The notes under the pieces: model-generated
Seen by the model: the letters and a program-made list of their open reading frames with translations, nothing else
Database searches by the model: none
What the model was told of the DNA's origin: nothing
Shown here: positions 17,200 to 27,607 of the stretch, piece by piece
How positions within the stretch are numbered: the first letter of the stretch is position 1
Layout: every line of letters starts with the position of its first letter
Assembly (NCBI GenBank): GCA_001938995.1
Contig: MKZN01000002.1
Span: 186,001 to 250,000, forward strand
Direction of reading: 5' to 3'
DNA from: Bacillus pumilus
GTDB taxonomy: Bacteria; Bacillota; Bacilli; Bacillales; Bacillaceae
DNA length: 64,000 bases
Program-made: the position numbers and the translations under genes

Positions 17200-18429
17200 T
17201 TATGATGGCTGATCACCTGTCGGACTAATAAGCGAGAGCGCATAATCTTCTGTAAAGATTCTTTTCGATAAATGATTTACGCCTTCTAATGTGACGTGAT
17301 TGATTTCATCAATAATTTCATCAAGCGTACGATGTTTGCCAAGAAGCAACTCATTTTTACCGTTTCTGCTCATCTTGCTATTTGTGCTTTCAAGACTGAG
17401 CATGAGGTTGCCTTTCATTTGCTCCTTACTGTTTTCAAGCTCTTTTTGGGTGATTCCATCACGTTTTAAGACGTCTAACGTTTGTAAGATGGTTTCTGAT
17501 AGAAGATTTAGTTGCTTGGCGCCAGTCCCACCATAAATGGTCAGCATTCCATTATCAGCAAATGAACTATGATAACTAAAGACTGAATACGCCAGTCCTT
17601 TATCTTCTCTCACATCTTGGAATAACCGGCTGCTCATGCTTCCGCCAAGAACATTATTTAAGACAATCAAATTATAGATGTCTTCGTGTCCAGCAGGGAG
17701 ACCATTAAAGCCCATGCATAAGTGCGCCTGCTCGGTTTCTTTTTTACGTGTCAGCTTGTCATAGTGAAATTGCGGGGCTACTACAGGTTGCTTTTTCCCT
17801 TTCGTTTCATAAGAGCCGAACAGCTTTTCAATTTCATTGATAAAGGTGTCTTCTACATTGCCTGCAACAGAGATCACTACTCGGTCCGGCGTATAGAATT
17901 CATCCATATATGTTCTAAGTGAGTCGCCGTTAAAGGTAGATAGTGTTTCTTCTGTTCCTAATATTGGATACCCTAATGAATGCTCACCGTAAATCGCTTT
18001 GCTTAATAGATCATGAACGATGTCATCTGGTGTGTCTTCATACATTTTAATTTCTTCATAGACGACATTCTTCTCTTTCTTTAGCTCCTCTTCATCAAAT
18101 GCGGAGTGGAAAAACATGTCGCTTAATACATCCAGTGCGTAACCCGCATGTGAATCAAGAACCTTTGCATAATAGCAAGTATATTCTTTTGATGTAAAGG
18201 CATTCACTTGACCGCCAATGCGATCAAAAGACTCAGCAATGTCTCGTGCGGATCTTGTTTTTGTTCCTTTAAAGAACATGTGCTCTAAAAAGTGTGAGAT
18301 TCCATTCACCTCTGGCGATTCATGTCTAGAACCTGTTCCAATCCAGACACCAATGGCGACCGATCTCACAGTGGGATTATTTTCGAGTACAATTCTTACT
18401 CCGTTTTGGCATGTATACGTTTTGACCAA
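17200..18429 (-). CDS. mlpA: M16-family zinc peptidase MlpA
   Basis: 409 residues, the same length as B. subtilis MlpA (YmxG). M16 (insulinase/processing peptidase) with the inverted zinc motif HFLEH at residues 46-50 and the downstream glutamate in YEEIKMYEDTP near 125; the second M16 half has the R/Y-type motif near 290-310. MlpA has been reported to reduce expression of the protease gene aprE; its natural substrate is not known. The start is TTG 18429 (MVKTYTCQNGV), eight bases after AGGAGG. It follows ylxY by about 35 bases and ends in a strong terminator. Confidence 0.94.
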   Translation of the reverse strand: MVKTYTCQNGVRIVLENNPTVRSVAIGVWIGTGSRHESPEVNGISHFLEHMFFKGTKTRSARDIAESFDRIGGQVNAFTSKEYTCYYAKVLDSHAGYALDVLSDMFFHSAFDEEELKKEKNVVYEEIKMYEDTPDDIVHDLLSKAIYGEHSLGYPILGTEETLSTFNGDSLRTYMDEFYTPDRVVISVAGNVEDTFINEIEKLFGSYETKGKKQPVVAPQFHYDKLTRKKETEQAHLCMGFNGLPAGHEDIYNLIVLNNVLGGSMSSRLFQDVREDKGLAYSVFSYHSSFADNGMLTIYGGTGAKQLNLLSETILQTLDVLKRDGITQKELENSKEQMKGNLMLSLESTNSKMSRNGKNELLLGKHRTLDEIIDEINHVTLEGVNHLSKRIFTEDYALSLISPTGDQPS

Positions 18430-18463
18430 GTTTTGCTCCTCCTATTCAACAAACAGATAAGCA

Positions 18464-19417
18464 TCACGGGTGTCTCTTTTCACTTAGGAGGTCTGAAACC
18501 GTTCCTAATTCATATCCTCGTTTCTTGATTTGAGTGATGAGGGTGTCAAGACTTTCCGCGGTTGCTTCTGTTGGATGCATTAATATCATCGCCCCATGAT
18601 GAATTTTCCCTAGAACCCGTTTTTGTAATATATGTGGTGACGGTTTTTTCCAGTCTATGGTGTCTACCGACCACAGAATCGTTTCCATTCCTTCTTGAGC
18701 GGCGATCTTCACTGTTTCTTTTTTAAAGCTCCCGCTTGGAGGTGCGAACCATTCCGGTTTTTTCCCAAGGGTTTCTTCAATTTGACGATTGGTTTTGATA
18801 ATCTGCTCTAATGCGCGTTCTCTTGTCAGTGTGCTCATATCCGGGTGATTGTATGAATGATTTCCAATTTCATGACCACCTGCCACGATTTTTTTGGCAA
18901 GCTGCGGACTATTTTTCACCCATTTTCCTTCTAAGAAAAAGGTAGCCTTCACTTGATGCTTTTGCAGGGTTTCCAACATGTTTGTTAAATGAACGTCCCC
19001 CCAAGCCACATTGATGAGAAATGCATTCATTTTCTTATCCGGGTGCCCCTTATAAATTGGCTCAGCGCCAAGCTCATGTAAATGAACGGCTGGTTTTGTT
19101 TCATGGAACACAAGCCGCTTTTCATCGAATTTTCCAAGTGTCTTCATTTGTTCATAGGAAGCCTCGATGTCTACTACTCGTCCGTTTAAGCCGGGCATCT
19201 TTTTCCACACTTTATCAATCTTAGCATTTTGCGCCTTTACTTCATAGTCAGAAGACTTCGATTCAATCTCTTGATATAAAATATCTTTAGAAACAGATGC
19301 CACCTCGGCATGTTCTTTCATTGAATCGATATAGGTGACAGTCGCCGGCTGTTTCATCGTTTGATATGATACAAGCAGTAAAAACATAAACACCACGACA
19401 GGTAACATTTTTTTCAA
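18464..19417 (-). CDS. ylxY: YlxY, polysaccharide deacetylase-like protein
   Basis: 317 residues, an exported or membrane-anchored protein: basic start KKM then a single hydrophobic segment near residues 4-18. A NodB/CE4 domain begins near 135. The second metal motif is intact (HEIGNHSYNHPD, HSxxxH) and motif 3 reads FAPPSGSF, but where active enzymes have TFDDG this protein has VAWGD, so the catalytic and metal aspartates are not aligned. It may be a catalytically altered or inactive family member, as known for the YlxY subgroup. The TTG at 19417 follows GGGGAGGG; the frame upstream to 19462 has no site. Lies between pnp and mlpA. Confidence 0.88.
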   Translation of the reverse strand: MKKMLPVVVFMFLLLVSYQTMKQPATVTYIDSMKEHAEVASVSKDILYQEIESKSSDYEVKAQNAKIDKVWKKMPGLNGRVVDIEASYEQMKTLGKFDEKRLVFHETKPAVHLHELGAEPIYKGHPDKKMNAFLINVAWGDVHLTNMLETLQKHQVKATFFLEGKWVKNSPQLAKKIVAGGHEIGNHSYNHPDMSTLTRERALEQIIKTNRQIEETLGKKPEWFAPPSGSFKKETVKIAAQEGMETILWSVDTIDWKKPSPHILQKRVLGKIHHGAMILMHPTEATAESLDTLITQIKKRGYELGTVSDLLSEKRHP

Positions 19418-19481
19418 TGGTTGTCCCTCCCCTTTACCACAAATTATGATGGAGAGAAACAAGCTAGAACTATTGTTGCCT

Positions 19482-19520
19482 GCAAGAAAAGAAAGAAGCC
19501 CGGCACGGATACCTGGCTTC
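19482..19520 (-). terminator. Terminator after pnp
   Basis: Stem GAAGCC / GGCTTC with further GC pairing inside, then TTTCTTTTC on the minus strand, just after the pnp stop codon. Confidence 0.8.
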
Positions 19521-19543
19521 TACTCCTTCTTATTCGTCTTCAT

Positions 19544-21661
19544 TTACGACTGTTTTTCTTCTTTTTCCTTTTCTTCACGTAAAACTGCTTTGCGAGAAAG
19601 GTTGACTCGACCTTGTTTGTCGATTTCAGTGACTTTTACAAGTAACTCGTCACCAATCTTCACCACATCTTCTACTTTGCCCACACGCTCAAGCGCAAGC
19701 TCAGAAATATGAACCAATCCATCTTTTCCGCTGAAGATTTCGAGGAAAGCACCGAATTTTTCAATGCGTTTCACTTTACCTAAGTAAAGTTGACCAACTT
19801 CCACTTCTCTGACAAGATCTTCAATGATTTTCTTGGCTTTTTGGTTCATGTCTTCTTCAGTAGAAGAAATAAAGATCATACCGTCTTGTTCAATGTCAAT
19901 TTTCACACCGGTATCTTCGATGATTTTATTAATTTGTTTACCGCTTGGTCCAATGACATCGCGAATTTTATCAGGGTTGATCGTCATCGTTAAGATTTTT
20001 GGTGCATAACGTGACAATGCTCCTCTAGAAGCAGGAATCGTTGATAGCATGCTATCTAAAATTTCCATTCTTCCTTTTTTCGCTTGTTGAAGGGCTTCTT
20101 CTAAAATGTCTTTGGATAGACCATCGATTTTAATGTCCATTTGAAGTGCCGTTACACCTTTAGATGTACCTGCTACTTTAAAGTCCATATCACCAAGGGC
20201 ATCTTCCATTCCTTGAATGTCAGTCAGCACTGTATAGTATTCACCAGACTTCACAAGTCCCATTGCAATGCCTGCAACTGGTGCTTTAATTGGTACACCC
20301 GCATCCATCATCGCAAGTGTGCTTGCACAAATACTTGCTTGTGAAGTAGATCCGTTTGATTCTAAAACCTCTGAAACGAGGCGAACCGTGTAAGGGAAAT
20401 CTTTTTCGGATGGAATGACTGGTTCTAATGCACGTTCACCAAGTGCACCATGTCCAATTTCACGACGACCTGGGCCACGCATTGGTCCAGTTTCACCAAC
20501 ACTGAATTGTGGGAAGTTATAGTGGTGCATGAAGCGTTTAGACTCTTCAACACCTAGACCATCCAGAATCTGTACATCACCGAGTGCTCCTAATGTACAA
20601 ATACTGAGCGCCTGCGTTTGACCTCTTGTGAATAAGCCGGAACCATGAGTTCTTGGCAAAAGTCCTACTTCTGAAGAAAGTGGGCGAATTTGATCGACAC
20701 CACGTCCATCTGGACGTATTTTCTCTTCAGTGATTAAGCGGCGCACTTCGTTTTTGACAAGCTTGTTCAATACATCCTTCGCTTGTTTAATCGTCGCTTC
20801 GTCACGCTCTTCTGCTTCGAATTTCTCCACTACCGCTTTTTTCACAGCACTGATCGCATCTTCACGTGCATGCTTCTCATGTACTTGAATCGCTTTCAGT
20901 AGATCGGCTTCAGCAAGTTCTTTCACTTCGTTTGCCAATGTTTGATCGACTTCATATAAAGGAATGTCGATTTTTTCTTTACCGACTGCCTTCACAATTT
21001 CTTCTTGGAATTCAATTAAGCGTTTGATCTCTTGATGACCGAACATGATGGCTTCTAGCATCGTTTCTTCTGGTACTTCATCTGCACCAGCCTCAACCAT
21101 GTTAATCGCATCTTTTGTACCTGCAACAACAAGGTGAATGTCGCTTTGTTCTAACTGTTCAACATTTGGGTTGATGATCAGTTTTCCATCAACTCGTCCT
21201 ACTGTGACACCTGCAATTGGTCCCTCAAATGGAATGTCTGACACACATAATGCTAAAGATGAGCCAAACATTGCTGCCATTTCAGATGAACAATCTTGGT
21301 CCACACTCATGACAATACTAATCACTTGTACTTCATTTCTAAAGCCATCAGCAAATAATGGACGAATCGGTCTGTCAATCAAACGACTAGCTAGGATCGC
21401 CTTTTCACTTGGGCGTCCTTCTCTTTTAATGAAACCACCAGGGATTTTACCTACTGCATATAATCTTTCTTCGTAGTTCACAGTGAGCGGGAAAAAATCA
21501 AGTGGTTTTGGTTCTTTAGAAGCAGTTGCTGAGCTAAGCACAGCCGTATCTCCGTAGCGTACGAGAACCGCTCCGTTTGCTTGCTTTGCAAGCTGGCTAG
21601 TTTCAACTGTCAGTTGACGTCCAGCCCAGTCTATGGTAAAGACATGTTTCTCTTGTCCCAT
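19544..21661 (-). CDS. pnp: Polynucleotide phosphorylase
   Basis: 705 residues (705 in B. subtilis). Two RNase PH domains separated by an all-helical segment, with the second active site in [18 protein letters not shown] near residue 400, a KH domain around [12 protein letters not shown] near 560, and a C-terminal S1 domain ([20 protein letters not shown] near 625). The trimer degrades RNA 3' to 5' with phosphate. The ATG is spaced eleven bases after GAGGAG, which itself sits in a hairpin loop (see the leader feature). It has its own promoter in the gap after rpsO and a terminator behind it. Confidence 0.97.
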   Translation of the reverse strand: MGQEKHVFTIDWAGRQLTVETSQLAKQANGAVLVRYGDTAVLSSATASKEPKPLDFFPLTVNYEERLYAVGKIPGGFIKREGRPSEKAILASRLIDRPIRPLFADGFRNEVQVISIVMSVDQDCSSEMAAMFGSSLALCVSDIPFEGPIAGVTVGRVDGKLIINPNVEQLEQSDIHLVVAGTKDAINMVEAGADEVPEETMLEAIMFGHQEIKRLIEFQEEIVKAVGKEKIDIPLYEVDQTLANEVKELAEADLLKAIQVHEKHAREDAISAVKKAVVEKFEAEERDEATIKQAKDVLNKLVKNEVRRLITEEKIRPDGRGVDQIRPLSSEVGLLPRTHGSGLFTRGQTQALSICTLGALGDVQILDGLGVEESKRFMHHYNFPQFSVGETGPMRGPGRREIGHGALGERALEPVIPSEKDFPYTVRLVSEVLESNGSTSQASICASTLAMMDAGVPIKAPVAGIAMGLVKSGEYYTVLTDIQGMEDALGDMDFKVAGTSKGVTALQMDIKIDGLSKDILEEALQQAKKGRMEILDSMLSTIPASRGALSRYAPKILTMTINPDKIRDVIGPSGKQINKIIEDTGVKIDIEQDGMIFISSTEEDMNQKAKKIIEDLVREVEVGQLYLGKVKRIEKFGAFLEIFSGKDGLVHISELALERVGKVEDVVKIGDELLVKVTEIDKQGRVNLSRKAVLREEKEKEEKQS

Positions 21662-21662
21662 T

Positions 21663-21688
21663 CTGAGATAAACTCCTCTCTTATCGTG
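21663..21688 (-). promoter_or_regulatory. pnp ribosome-binding site within a hairpin loop
   Basis: Minus strand GATAAG and TTTATC flank AGAGGAG, so the purine-rich ribosome site lies in the 7-base loop of a 6-base stem, directly before the pnp ATG. Inference: translation or RNA stability control of pnp. The stem is short and AT-rich, so it may be weak. Confidence 0.4.
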
Positions 21689-21708
21689 AATTTTTTAGGT
21701 TATTTCTT

Positions 21709-21738
21709 ATTATGAACAAAATGATTTTCACATATCAA
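21709..21738 (-). promoter_or_regulatory. pnp promoter
   Basis: Minus strand TTGATA (21733-21738), 18-base spacer, CATAAT (21709-21714); sigma-A type, about 50 bases before the pnp start and after the rpsO terminator. Confidence 0.5.
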
Positions 21739-21811
21739 TATGAAAGCTGTATGTAGAAGGGTTTTTCCATTCTTTTAACATTTTAACCATAAAATATTAG
21801 TGATTATACGA

Positions 21812-21840
21812 TAAAAAAGCGGGAATCCTCCCGCTTTTTA
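21812..21840 (-). terminator. Terminator after rpsO
   Basis: Perfect stem AAAAAGCGGGA / TCCCGCTTTTT region with TTTTTTAT following on the minus strand, three bases from the rpsO stop codon. Confidence 0.92.
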
Positions 21841-21843
21841 CGA

Positions 21844-22201
<358 letters not shown>

Positions 22202-22207
22202 GGAATT

Positions 22208-22236
22208 ATCATACTAAAAATATGCTGAATTTGCAA
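22208..22236 (-). promoter_or_regulatory. rpsO promoter
   Basis: Minus strand TTGCAA (22231-22236), 17-base spacer, TATGAT (22208-22213). Close to the sigma-A consensus, and right after the ribC stop codon. Confidence 0.6.
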
Positions 22237-22253
22237 ATGGTAGAGCTGTTTTT

Positions 22254-23219
22254 CTATGATTTTTTTGTTTCATTCAGGTGATCTTGAAAAAACTGAATTG
22301 CTTCTTCTTTATCTCGGCTGATTTGAGCGGTTAATTCTTGGATCCCATTAAATTTTTGTTCGCTTCGTATGCGTTTATACCACTGTAATTTAATCGGTTC
22401 ACCATAAATTTCTTCGTTAAAATCAAATAGGTTGACTTCAATGGCAGGCTGATCAGGTCGCTTTTCATAGAAAGTTGGTTTGTAGCCAACGTTACATACG
22501 CCATCGTACATTTTCCCTTTTACTTTCGCTCTCACTGCATACACACCTGTTGGCGGAATAATATATTCTGCCGATAATCCGACATTTGCTGTTGGGAAGC
22601 CAATCGTTCGGCCACGCTTATCTCCATGAATAACGATACCACGTAGCTGATAAGGTTTCCCTAGTAGCTCACTGACATATTCAACGTCTCCATTTTTTAA
22701 GGCTGAACGAATGAGAGTGGAGCTAACCTTCCGATCTTGGTTGGACAGCTTAGGTACGATGGTTGCTGCGATACGTCCATTCCCATATTCATCAAACGTT
22801 TCCATTGTACCTGCACCAAACTTGCCAAATGTAAAATCAAAACCGGCTACTGCATGTTTCACATTCAATTCCGCCAAATATTGATCCACAAACTCTTGGG
22901 GAGATAGCGCTGCAAAGCTTTCACTGAACTGGACAATGTATAAATAGTCGGCACCTAGCTGTTCAATGAAATCGATTTTATCCTCAAGCGGGGTAATTAA
23001 ATCTTTCGGTTCACGTGCTTTTTGTAGAACATGTGATGGGTGAGGATGAAAGGTCATAACAGCGAGGGCCATGCCTTCTTTTTTCGCAATGTCATCTGCC
23101 GCCTCTATCACTTTCTGATGTCCGAGGTGAACACCGTCAAAATAACCTAAAGCCATGACCAATGGGACTTGCTCCTTTTGATTCAATGTATGTGGGTGTG
23201 AAATATGTATAGTCTCCAC
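22254..23219 (-). CDS. ribC: Riboflavin kinase / FAD synthetase
   Basis: 321 residues (316 in B. subtilis), bifunctional. N-terminal FAD synthetase (nucleotidyltransferase) domain has LGYFDGVHLGHQKV near residue 28 and SSTLIRSAL near 165; the C-terminal riboflavin kinase domain has GRTIGFPTANV near 205. It converts riboflavin to FMN then FAD, and in B. subtilis loss of activity derepresses the riboflavin operon. GTG start at 23219 after AAGGTG. It follows truB by 17 bases; no strong terminator before the rpsO promoter. Confidence 0.95.
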   Translation of the reverse strand: METIHISHPHTLNQKEQVPLVMALGYFDGVHLGHQKVIEAADDIAKKEGMALAVMTFHPHPSHVLQKAREPKDLITPLEDKIDFIEQLGADYLYIVQFSESFAALSPQEFVDQYLAELNVKHAVAGFDFTFGKFGAGTMETFDEYGNGRIAATIVPKLSNQDRKVSSTLIRSALKNGDVEYVSELLGKPYQLRGIVIHGDKRGRTIGFPTANVGLSAEYIIPPTGVYAVRAKVKGKMYDGVCNVGYKPTFYEKRPDQPAIEVNLFDFNEEIYGEPIKLQWYKRIRSEQKFNGIQELTAQISRDKEEAIQFFQDHLNETKKS

Positions 23220-23236
23220 GAGATGTCACCTTTTCT

Positions 23237-24166
23237 TTAAGATTGCTTGTCCTGAAATAAAATCTTCGCCGGCTTCATGAGCTTCTCTTTGGTCGGATGC
23301 TTCATATAAATCGCGATACAACGGCCTGAAGACGTAAAGACAGCGACACGATCTTCCTCTGCTAAATGAGCGAACTCATCAGGCATTGGTAGGACTGCAC
23401 CGTTTTCCACTTTACTTGCTAATGTATCACTTATCTCCCATTTCGGCAAATGATTGAGCGCTCGTTCGATCGGGACAAGTGTCTCTTCTATCATTCCTTC
23501 GTCACTCAATTGGCTTAGCTCATCAAGGGTTATACATTCAGCTAGTGTAAAGTCACCTGAACCCGTTCGAATGAGGTGTGACATGTGGGCAGGAAACCCT
23601 AGTTTTTTTCCTAGATCGACTGCTAACGTTCTCACATATGTCCCTTTTGAACAATGAACAGTGAATCTAAATGTAACATTGCCTTCTTTAAATATCACAG
23701 GTGTTGTTCGCTCGATACGGTGGATGGTCACCTTGCGAGCTGGGCGCTCAATTTCAATGCCCTCTCTTGCATATTCATATAGTTTTTTCCCGCCAATTTT
23801 CACAGCGGAAAACATCGGAGGAATTTGCTCAATGGTGCCTTCAAATTGTGTCAAGGCAGCATCAATTTCAGCTTCCGAAATAGGATTTTTCACTTTTCTT
23901 TCTTCTACTATCTCACCAGTTTGGTCTTCGGTCGTCGTAGAGAAGCCTATCGTGATTTCCGCGTCGTATGTTTTTGATTTGTCTGTTAAGTATTCGACAA
24001 TTTTCGTCGCTCTGCCAATACAAATCGGAAGAACCCCTGTTACCTCAGGATCTAATGTACCTGTATGTCCAACTTTTTTTGTTCTCAGTATCTTTCTCAC
24101 TTTAAACACACAATCGTGAGAGGTCATCCCTTTTTCTTTATGTAATAAAAGAACACCATTTACCAT
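23237..24166 (-). CDS. truB: tRNA pseudouridine-55 synthase
   Basis: 309 residues. Modifies U55 in the T-loop of tRNAs. The catalytic aspartate is D39 in GHTGTLDPEVTGVLP; GFPAHMSHLIRTGSGDF near residue 190 and a C-terminal PUA-like part follow. Start ATG 24166 after GGAGAG. A hairpin separates it from rbfA. As in B. subtilis it is next to ribC. Confidence 0.96.
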   Translation of the reverse strand: MVNGVLLLHKEKGMTSHDCVFKVRKILRTKKVGHTGTLDPEVTGVLPICIGRATKIVEYLTDKSKTYDAEITIGFSTTTEDQTGEIVEERKVKNPISEAEIDAALTQFEGTIEQIPPMFSAVKIGGKKLYEYAREGIEIERPARKVTIHRIERTTPVIFKEGNVTFRFTVHCSKGTYVRTLAVDLGKKLGFPAHMSHLIRTGSGDFTLAECITLDELSQLSDEGMIEETLVPIERALNHLPKWEISDTLASKVENGAVLPMPDEFAHLAEEDRVAVFTSSGRCIAIYMKHPTKEKLMKPAKILFQDKQS

Positions 24167-24189
24167 CTGCGTTCTCTCCTTTCATAAAC

Positions 24190-24226
24190 GATGAAAAAGG
24201 ACAGACGATCGATCGCCTATCCTTAT
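24190..24226 (-). terminator. Imperfect terminator between rbfA and truB
   Basis: AAGGACAGACG / CGCCTATCCTT with two mismatches and a 6-base loop, then TTTTT on the minus strand. Probably partial, since truB has no obvious promoter between. Confidence 0.6.
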
Positions 24227-24235
24227 TTCAACGTC

Positions 24236-24586
24236 TTATTCGTGATCTTTTGTGTTTAGTTCCGCTATCAGGCTTTCAATTCGATTTCCGTAATCGACCG
24301 ATTCATCGAATTCGAAATGAAGCTCTGGTGTTTTGCGAAGTCTCATTCGACTGCCAATTTCAGAGCGGATGTACCCTGTAGCCTTTGATAGGCCTTTTAA
24401 GGTTTCCTCTCTTTTCTTTTCGTCCCCAAGGACCGAAATATAGACTTTGGCAATTTGCAAATCACCAGACACTTCAACATCCGTTACCGTTAAAAAGCCG
24501 ATTCTTGGATCTTTCAGCTTTCGGCCTAGGATGTCGCCCAATTCTTTTTTCATTTGCTCACCCACACGGGTTGCTCTCATACTCAT
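24236..24586 (-). CDS. rbfA: Ribosome-binding factor A
   Basis: 116 residues (117 in B. subtilis), a KH-like small-subunit maturation and cold-adaptation factor: [26 protein letters not shown], and the C-terminal [18 protein letters not shown] 24586 ([11 protein letters not shown]) is nine bases after GAGGTG; the longer frame to 24613 overlaps ylxP and lacks a site. Last gene of the rimP-nusA-infB operon. Confidence 0.95.
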   Translation of the reverse strand: MSMRATRVGEQMKKELGDILGRKLKDPRIGFLTVTDVEVSGDLQIAKVYISVLGDEKKREETLKGLSKATGYIRSEIGSRMRLRKTPELHFEFDESVDYGNRIESLIAELNTKDHE

Positions 24587-24603
24587 GATCTTCTCACCTC
24601 TAT

Positions 24604-24882
24604 TTAAAACCACTCAGTTTTCGTGATCGTTCGTTCAATTTCTGGAAAAGAATCAATAAAGCTTAATACGCGCTGAAGTTCTTTTTCCACTTGAACCCGA
24701 GAGGAGGAAATCACGGCGATTCCTATAGATGTACGCTGCCATGTATCCTGATAATCCATTTCAGCAATGGTCACATTGAATTTATGACGCGTTCTTGTCA
24801 TGATACGCTGAAGAACCGCACGCTTTTCCTTCAGTGAGGATGCATCATAGATCATGCACTCACATTCGGTATAACCGATCAT
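24604..24882 (-). CDS. ylxP: DUF503 protein YlxP
   Basis: 92 residues, DUF503 family, next to infB and rbfA in most Firmicutes. Ferredoxin-like beta-alpha-beta pattern: [22 protein letters not shown] and [14 protein letters not shown]. Its function is not established; context suggests ribosome or translation support. The ATG overlaps the infB stop codon (ATGA), giving translational coupling. Confidence 0.92.
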   Translation of the reverse strand: MIGYTECECMIYDASSLKEKRAVLQRIMTRTRHKFNVTIAEMDYQDTWQRTSIGIAVISSSRVQVEKELQRVLSFIDSFPEIERTITKTEWF

Positions 24883-26993
24883 TTTCTTTCAATTTCTTGC
24901 ATAACGAATGATTCCATGACATCACCTTCACGGATATCATTGTATTTCTTAATGGTAATACCACACTCATAACCTTGTGAAACTTCTTTCACATCATCTT
25001 TGAATCGTTTTAATACGTCTACTTCACCTTCAAAAATCACGATGCCGTCACGGATTAAACGAATTCCACTATCTCTTGTAATCGTTCCTTCAGTGACATA
25101 AGCACCGGCAATTGTACCGATTTTAGATACTTTGAATGTTTGACGAACTTCAACTTGACCAATGACTTTTTCTTCATATTCTGGGTCAAGCATTCCTTTC
25201 ATCGCAGATTCAATTTCGTCGATTACCTTATAGATAATGCGGTGTAGACGGATATCTACATTTTCTGTTTCAGCTGTGCTCTTAGCATTCCCTTCAGGAC
25301 GTACGTTAAATCCGATCACAATCGCATTAGAAGCACTTGCTAAGATGATATCAGATTCAGTAATCGCTCCAACACCCGTATGGATGATTTTCACTTTCAC
25401 GCCTTCTACTTCAATTTTTTGAAGAGATGCTGTCAGTGCTTCAGCCGTACCTTGTACGTCTGCTTTCACGATTAGGTTGATATCTTTGACATCCCCTTGT
25501 TTGATTTGCTCAAATAGGTCATCTAAAGATAATTTCGCTTTGTCTGAACGGTTTTCGTCAATTTGTTTTGACGCACGTGCCTCACCCACTTGACGAGCTG
25601 TCTTTTCGTCTTTAAATACGAGGAACTGATCACCCGCATGCGGTACATCGTTTAAGCCCGTAACTTCAACAGGTGTAGATGGTCCAGCTGTTTTCACGCG
25701 GCGCCCAATGTCATTGACCATGGCACGAACACGTCCGAACGTGTTTCCAACCACGATAGGGTCACCTACTTGAAGTGTACCCGTTTGAACTAGCAGGGTT
25801 GCAACTGATCCTCTTCCTTTATCAAGTTCAGCTTCGATGACAGTCCCTTTTGCCGCACGGTTTGGATTGGCTTTCAGTTCTGCAACTTCGCTGACAAGAA
25901 GAATCATTTCGATCAATTCGTCAATACCGTCACCTGTTTTAGCAGATAGAGGAACGAAGATCGTTTCGCCGCCCCAAGCTTCTGGTACTAGACCATGCTC
26001 AGTCAATTCCTGCATCACACGGTCAGGGTTAGCTGTTGGTTTGTCAATTTTATTGACAGCAACGATAATTGGCACTTCAGCCGCTTTCGCATGGTTAATC
26101 GCTTCAACCGTTTGCGGCATAACACCATCATCTGCTGCAACCACAAGGATCGTCGTATCTGTTACTTCTGCACCACGTGCGCGCATTGTTGTGAAAGCTG
26201 CGTGTCCAGGTGTATCAAGGAACGTGATTTTCTTACCGTTTTCTTCAATTTGGTATGCCCCGATGTGCTGCGTAATTCCACCCGCTTCGCCTTCGACGAC
26301 TTTCGTTTTACGAATGCTGTCAAGAAGCGTTGTTTTCCCGTGGTCAACGTGTCCCATGATCGTGACAACTGGAGGACGTACTTGCATATCTTCTTCTTTA
26401 TCTGCAACTTCATACTTTTCTAGTTCAGTTTCTTCTAAAATAATGACTTCTTCTACTGGAACGCCATAATCAGAAGCAATTAATTCAACTGTATCTTTAT
26501 CGAGTTCTTGGTTAATGGTTGCCATCACACCAAGCACCATCAGTTTTTTGATGATTTCAGCTGATTCTTTTCCAAGTTCATCAGCAAGCTGACCTACTGA
26601 CATTGAATTTGTAAATTCAATTTTTTCAGGAAGCTCTTTTTTAGGCTTCATTGGTCTCGCTTGTTGGTTCTGCGGTTTGTTACCGCCGCGTTTGTTTTTA
26701 TTTTTGTTTTGGTTGTTGTTTTTGTTTTTATTAAATTGATTATTCTGCACGTCATTCTTCTTTCTATCATTGATTTTGTTTGATGATTGTTTTTTTTGTT
26801 CTGCGGGTTTCTCGTTAGTTGCCTCTTTTGCTTTAGTTTTTTTATATATGGCGTCTAGCTTTTTAACAGTGTCGTCTTCAAGCGTCGCCATATGATTTTT
26901 CACTTCCACGTTCATATCTTTAAGCGCTGCTATAATATCTTTACTTGAAACATCTATGGCTTTTGCGTATTCATATACTCTCACTTTAGCCAT
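24879..26993 (-). CDS. infB: Translation initiation factor IF-2
   Basis: 704 residues. An IF2 N-terminal helical domain ([15 protein letters not shown]), a low-complexity linker rich in Asn, Lys and Gln (about 65-115), a second helical domain ([11 protein letters not shown]), then the G domain with GHVDHGKT near residue 213, DTPGHAAF, and NKIDKP, then EF-Tu-like and C-terminal initiator-tRNA binding domains. GTPase that places fMet-tRNA in the 30S P site. Starts ATG 26993 after GGGGGTG, 19 bases after ylxQ. Confidence 0.97.
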   Translation of the reverse strand: MAKVRVYEYAKAIDVSSKDIIAALKDMNVEVKNHMATLEDDTVKKLDAIYKKTKAKEATNEKPAEQKKQSSNKINDRKKNDVQNNQFNKNKNNNQNKNKNKRGGNKPQNQQARPMKPKKELPEKIEFTNSMSVGQLADELGKESAEIIKKLMVLGVMATINQELDKDTVELIASDYGVPVEEVIILEETELEKYEVADKEEDMQVRPPVVTIMGHVDHGKTTLLDSIRKTKVVEGEAGGITQHIGAYQIEENGKKITFLDTPGHAAFTTMRARGAEVTDTTILVVAADDGVMPQTVEAINHAKAAEVPIIVAVNKIDKPTANPDRVMQELTEHGLVPEAWGGETIFVPLSAKTGDGIDELIEMILLVSEVAELKANPNRAAKGTVIEAELDKGRGSVATLLVQTGTLQVGDPIVVGNTFGRVRAMVNDIGRRVKTAGPSTPVEVTGLNDVPHAGDQFLVFKDEKTARQVGEARASKQIDENRSDKAKLSLDDLFEQIKQGDVKDINLIVKADVQGTAEALTASLQKIEVEGVKVKIIHTGVGAITESDIILASASNAIVIGFNVRPEGNAKSTAETENVDIRLHRIIYKVIDEIESAMKGMLDPEYEEKVIGQVEVRQTFKVSKIGTIAGAYVTEGTITRDSGIRLIRDGIVIFEGEVDVLKRFKDDVKEVSQGYECGITIKKYNDIREGDVMESFVMQEIERK

Positions 26994-27012
26994 TCGTTCA
27001 CCCCCAAATAAA

Positions 27013-27315
27013 TTAATCGAGCAAGCTTATGAGCTTCTTAGCGAAGCCTTGGTCAGTGACAGCGACAACTACGCGAGCTTCCTTCCCAATAGAACGTCCA
27101 AGAATGGAACGGTCCTCAACTTTTCTAACCGGAACATGATAAAATTTGCATTTGTCAGATACCTTTTTCTCCGTGTTCGGTGAGGCATCTGCTGCAAGAA
27201 GAACCAGTTTTGCACGCGCATGTCTAATTTCTTTAATCACCAGATCTTCTCCTGACACGACTTTACGAGCTCGATTTGCTAGACCAAGCAAAGGATACCA
27301 CTCAGATTCTGTCAT
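27013..27315 (-). CDS. ylxQ: L7Ae-family RNA-binding protein YlxQ
   Basis: 100 residues, the L7Ae/L30e/S12e/Gadd45 fold that binds kink-turn [22 protein letters not shown] at the N-terminus, [12 protein letters not shown] in the RNA-contact strand, and [16 protein letters not shown] at the end. In B. subtilis YlxQ is a k-turn binding protein of undefined role. It overlaps the 3' end of rnpM by 14 bases and precedes infB. Confidence 0.93.
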   Translation of the reverse strand: MTESEWYPLLGLANRARKVVSGEDLVIKEIRHARAKLVLLAADASPNTEKKVSDKCKFYHVPVRKVEDRSILGRSIGKEARVVVAVTDQGFAKKLISLLD

Positions 27316-27592
27316 TTGGCTTTTTCACCTTTTCAGCTAGTTCTAGTAATTCTTCAAAAATGTGTTCGTCGATCTGCGTCTGAAATTGCTGCTGTAAACT
27401 GCGTTTGTTCTTTGCCGCAAGAATGGTTTCTTTATCGAGAGAAAGGTAAGCTCCGCGCCCGTTCAATTTTCCGGTTTGGTCAACAGACACTTCCCCTTCT
27501 TTAGAACGAACAATACGAATCAATTCTTTCTTCGGTTTCATTTCTCCCGTCACGACGCATTTTCTAAGCGGGATTTTTTTTCGGTTATTCAC
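27302..27592 (-). CDS. rnpM: RNase P modulator RnpM (YlxR)
   Basis: 96 residues, YlxR family. Conserved [35 protein letters not shown] and a basic [12 protein letters not shown] helix, features of a nucleic-acid binding fold. In B. subtilis it has recently been described as an RNase P modulator. The start is GTG 27592, nine bases after GAGGTG; a GTG at 27604 overlaps the site. It lies between nusA and ylxQ in the conserved operon. Confidence 0.9.
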   Translation of the reverse strand: MNNRKKIPLRKCVVTGEMKPKKELIRIVRSKEGEVSVDQTGKLNGRGAYLSLDKETILAAKNKRSLQQQFQTQIDEHIFEELLELAEKVKKPNDRI

Positions 27593-27607
27593 CTTTGATA
27601 TCACCTC

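Noticed and set aside
23661-24119. 152-codon plus-strand frame opposite truB
   Set aside because: Shadow frame; no start context or protein-like motif.
25837-26469. 210-codon plus-strand frame opposite infB
   Set aside because: Antisense to the conserved IF-2 G domain; no ribosome site and low-quality composition.
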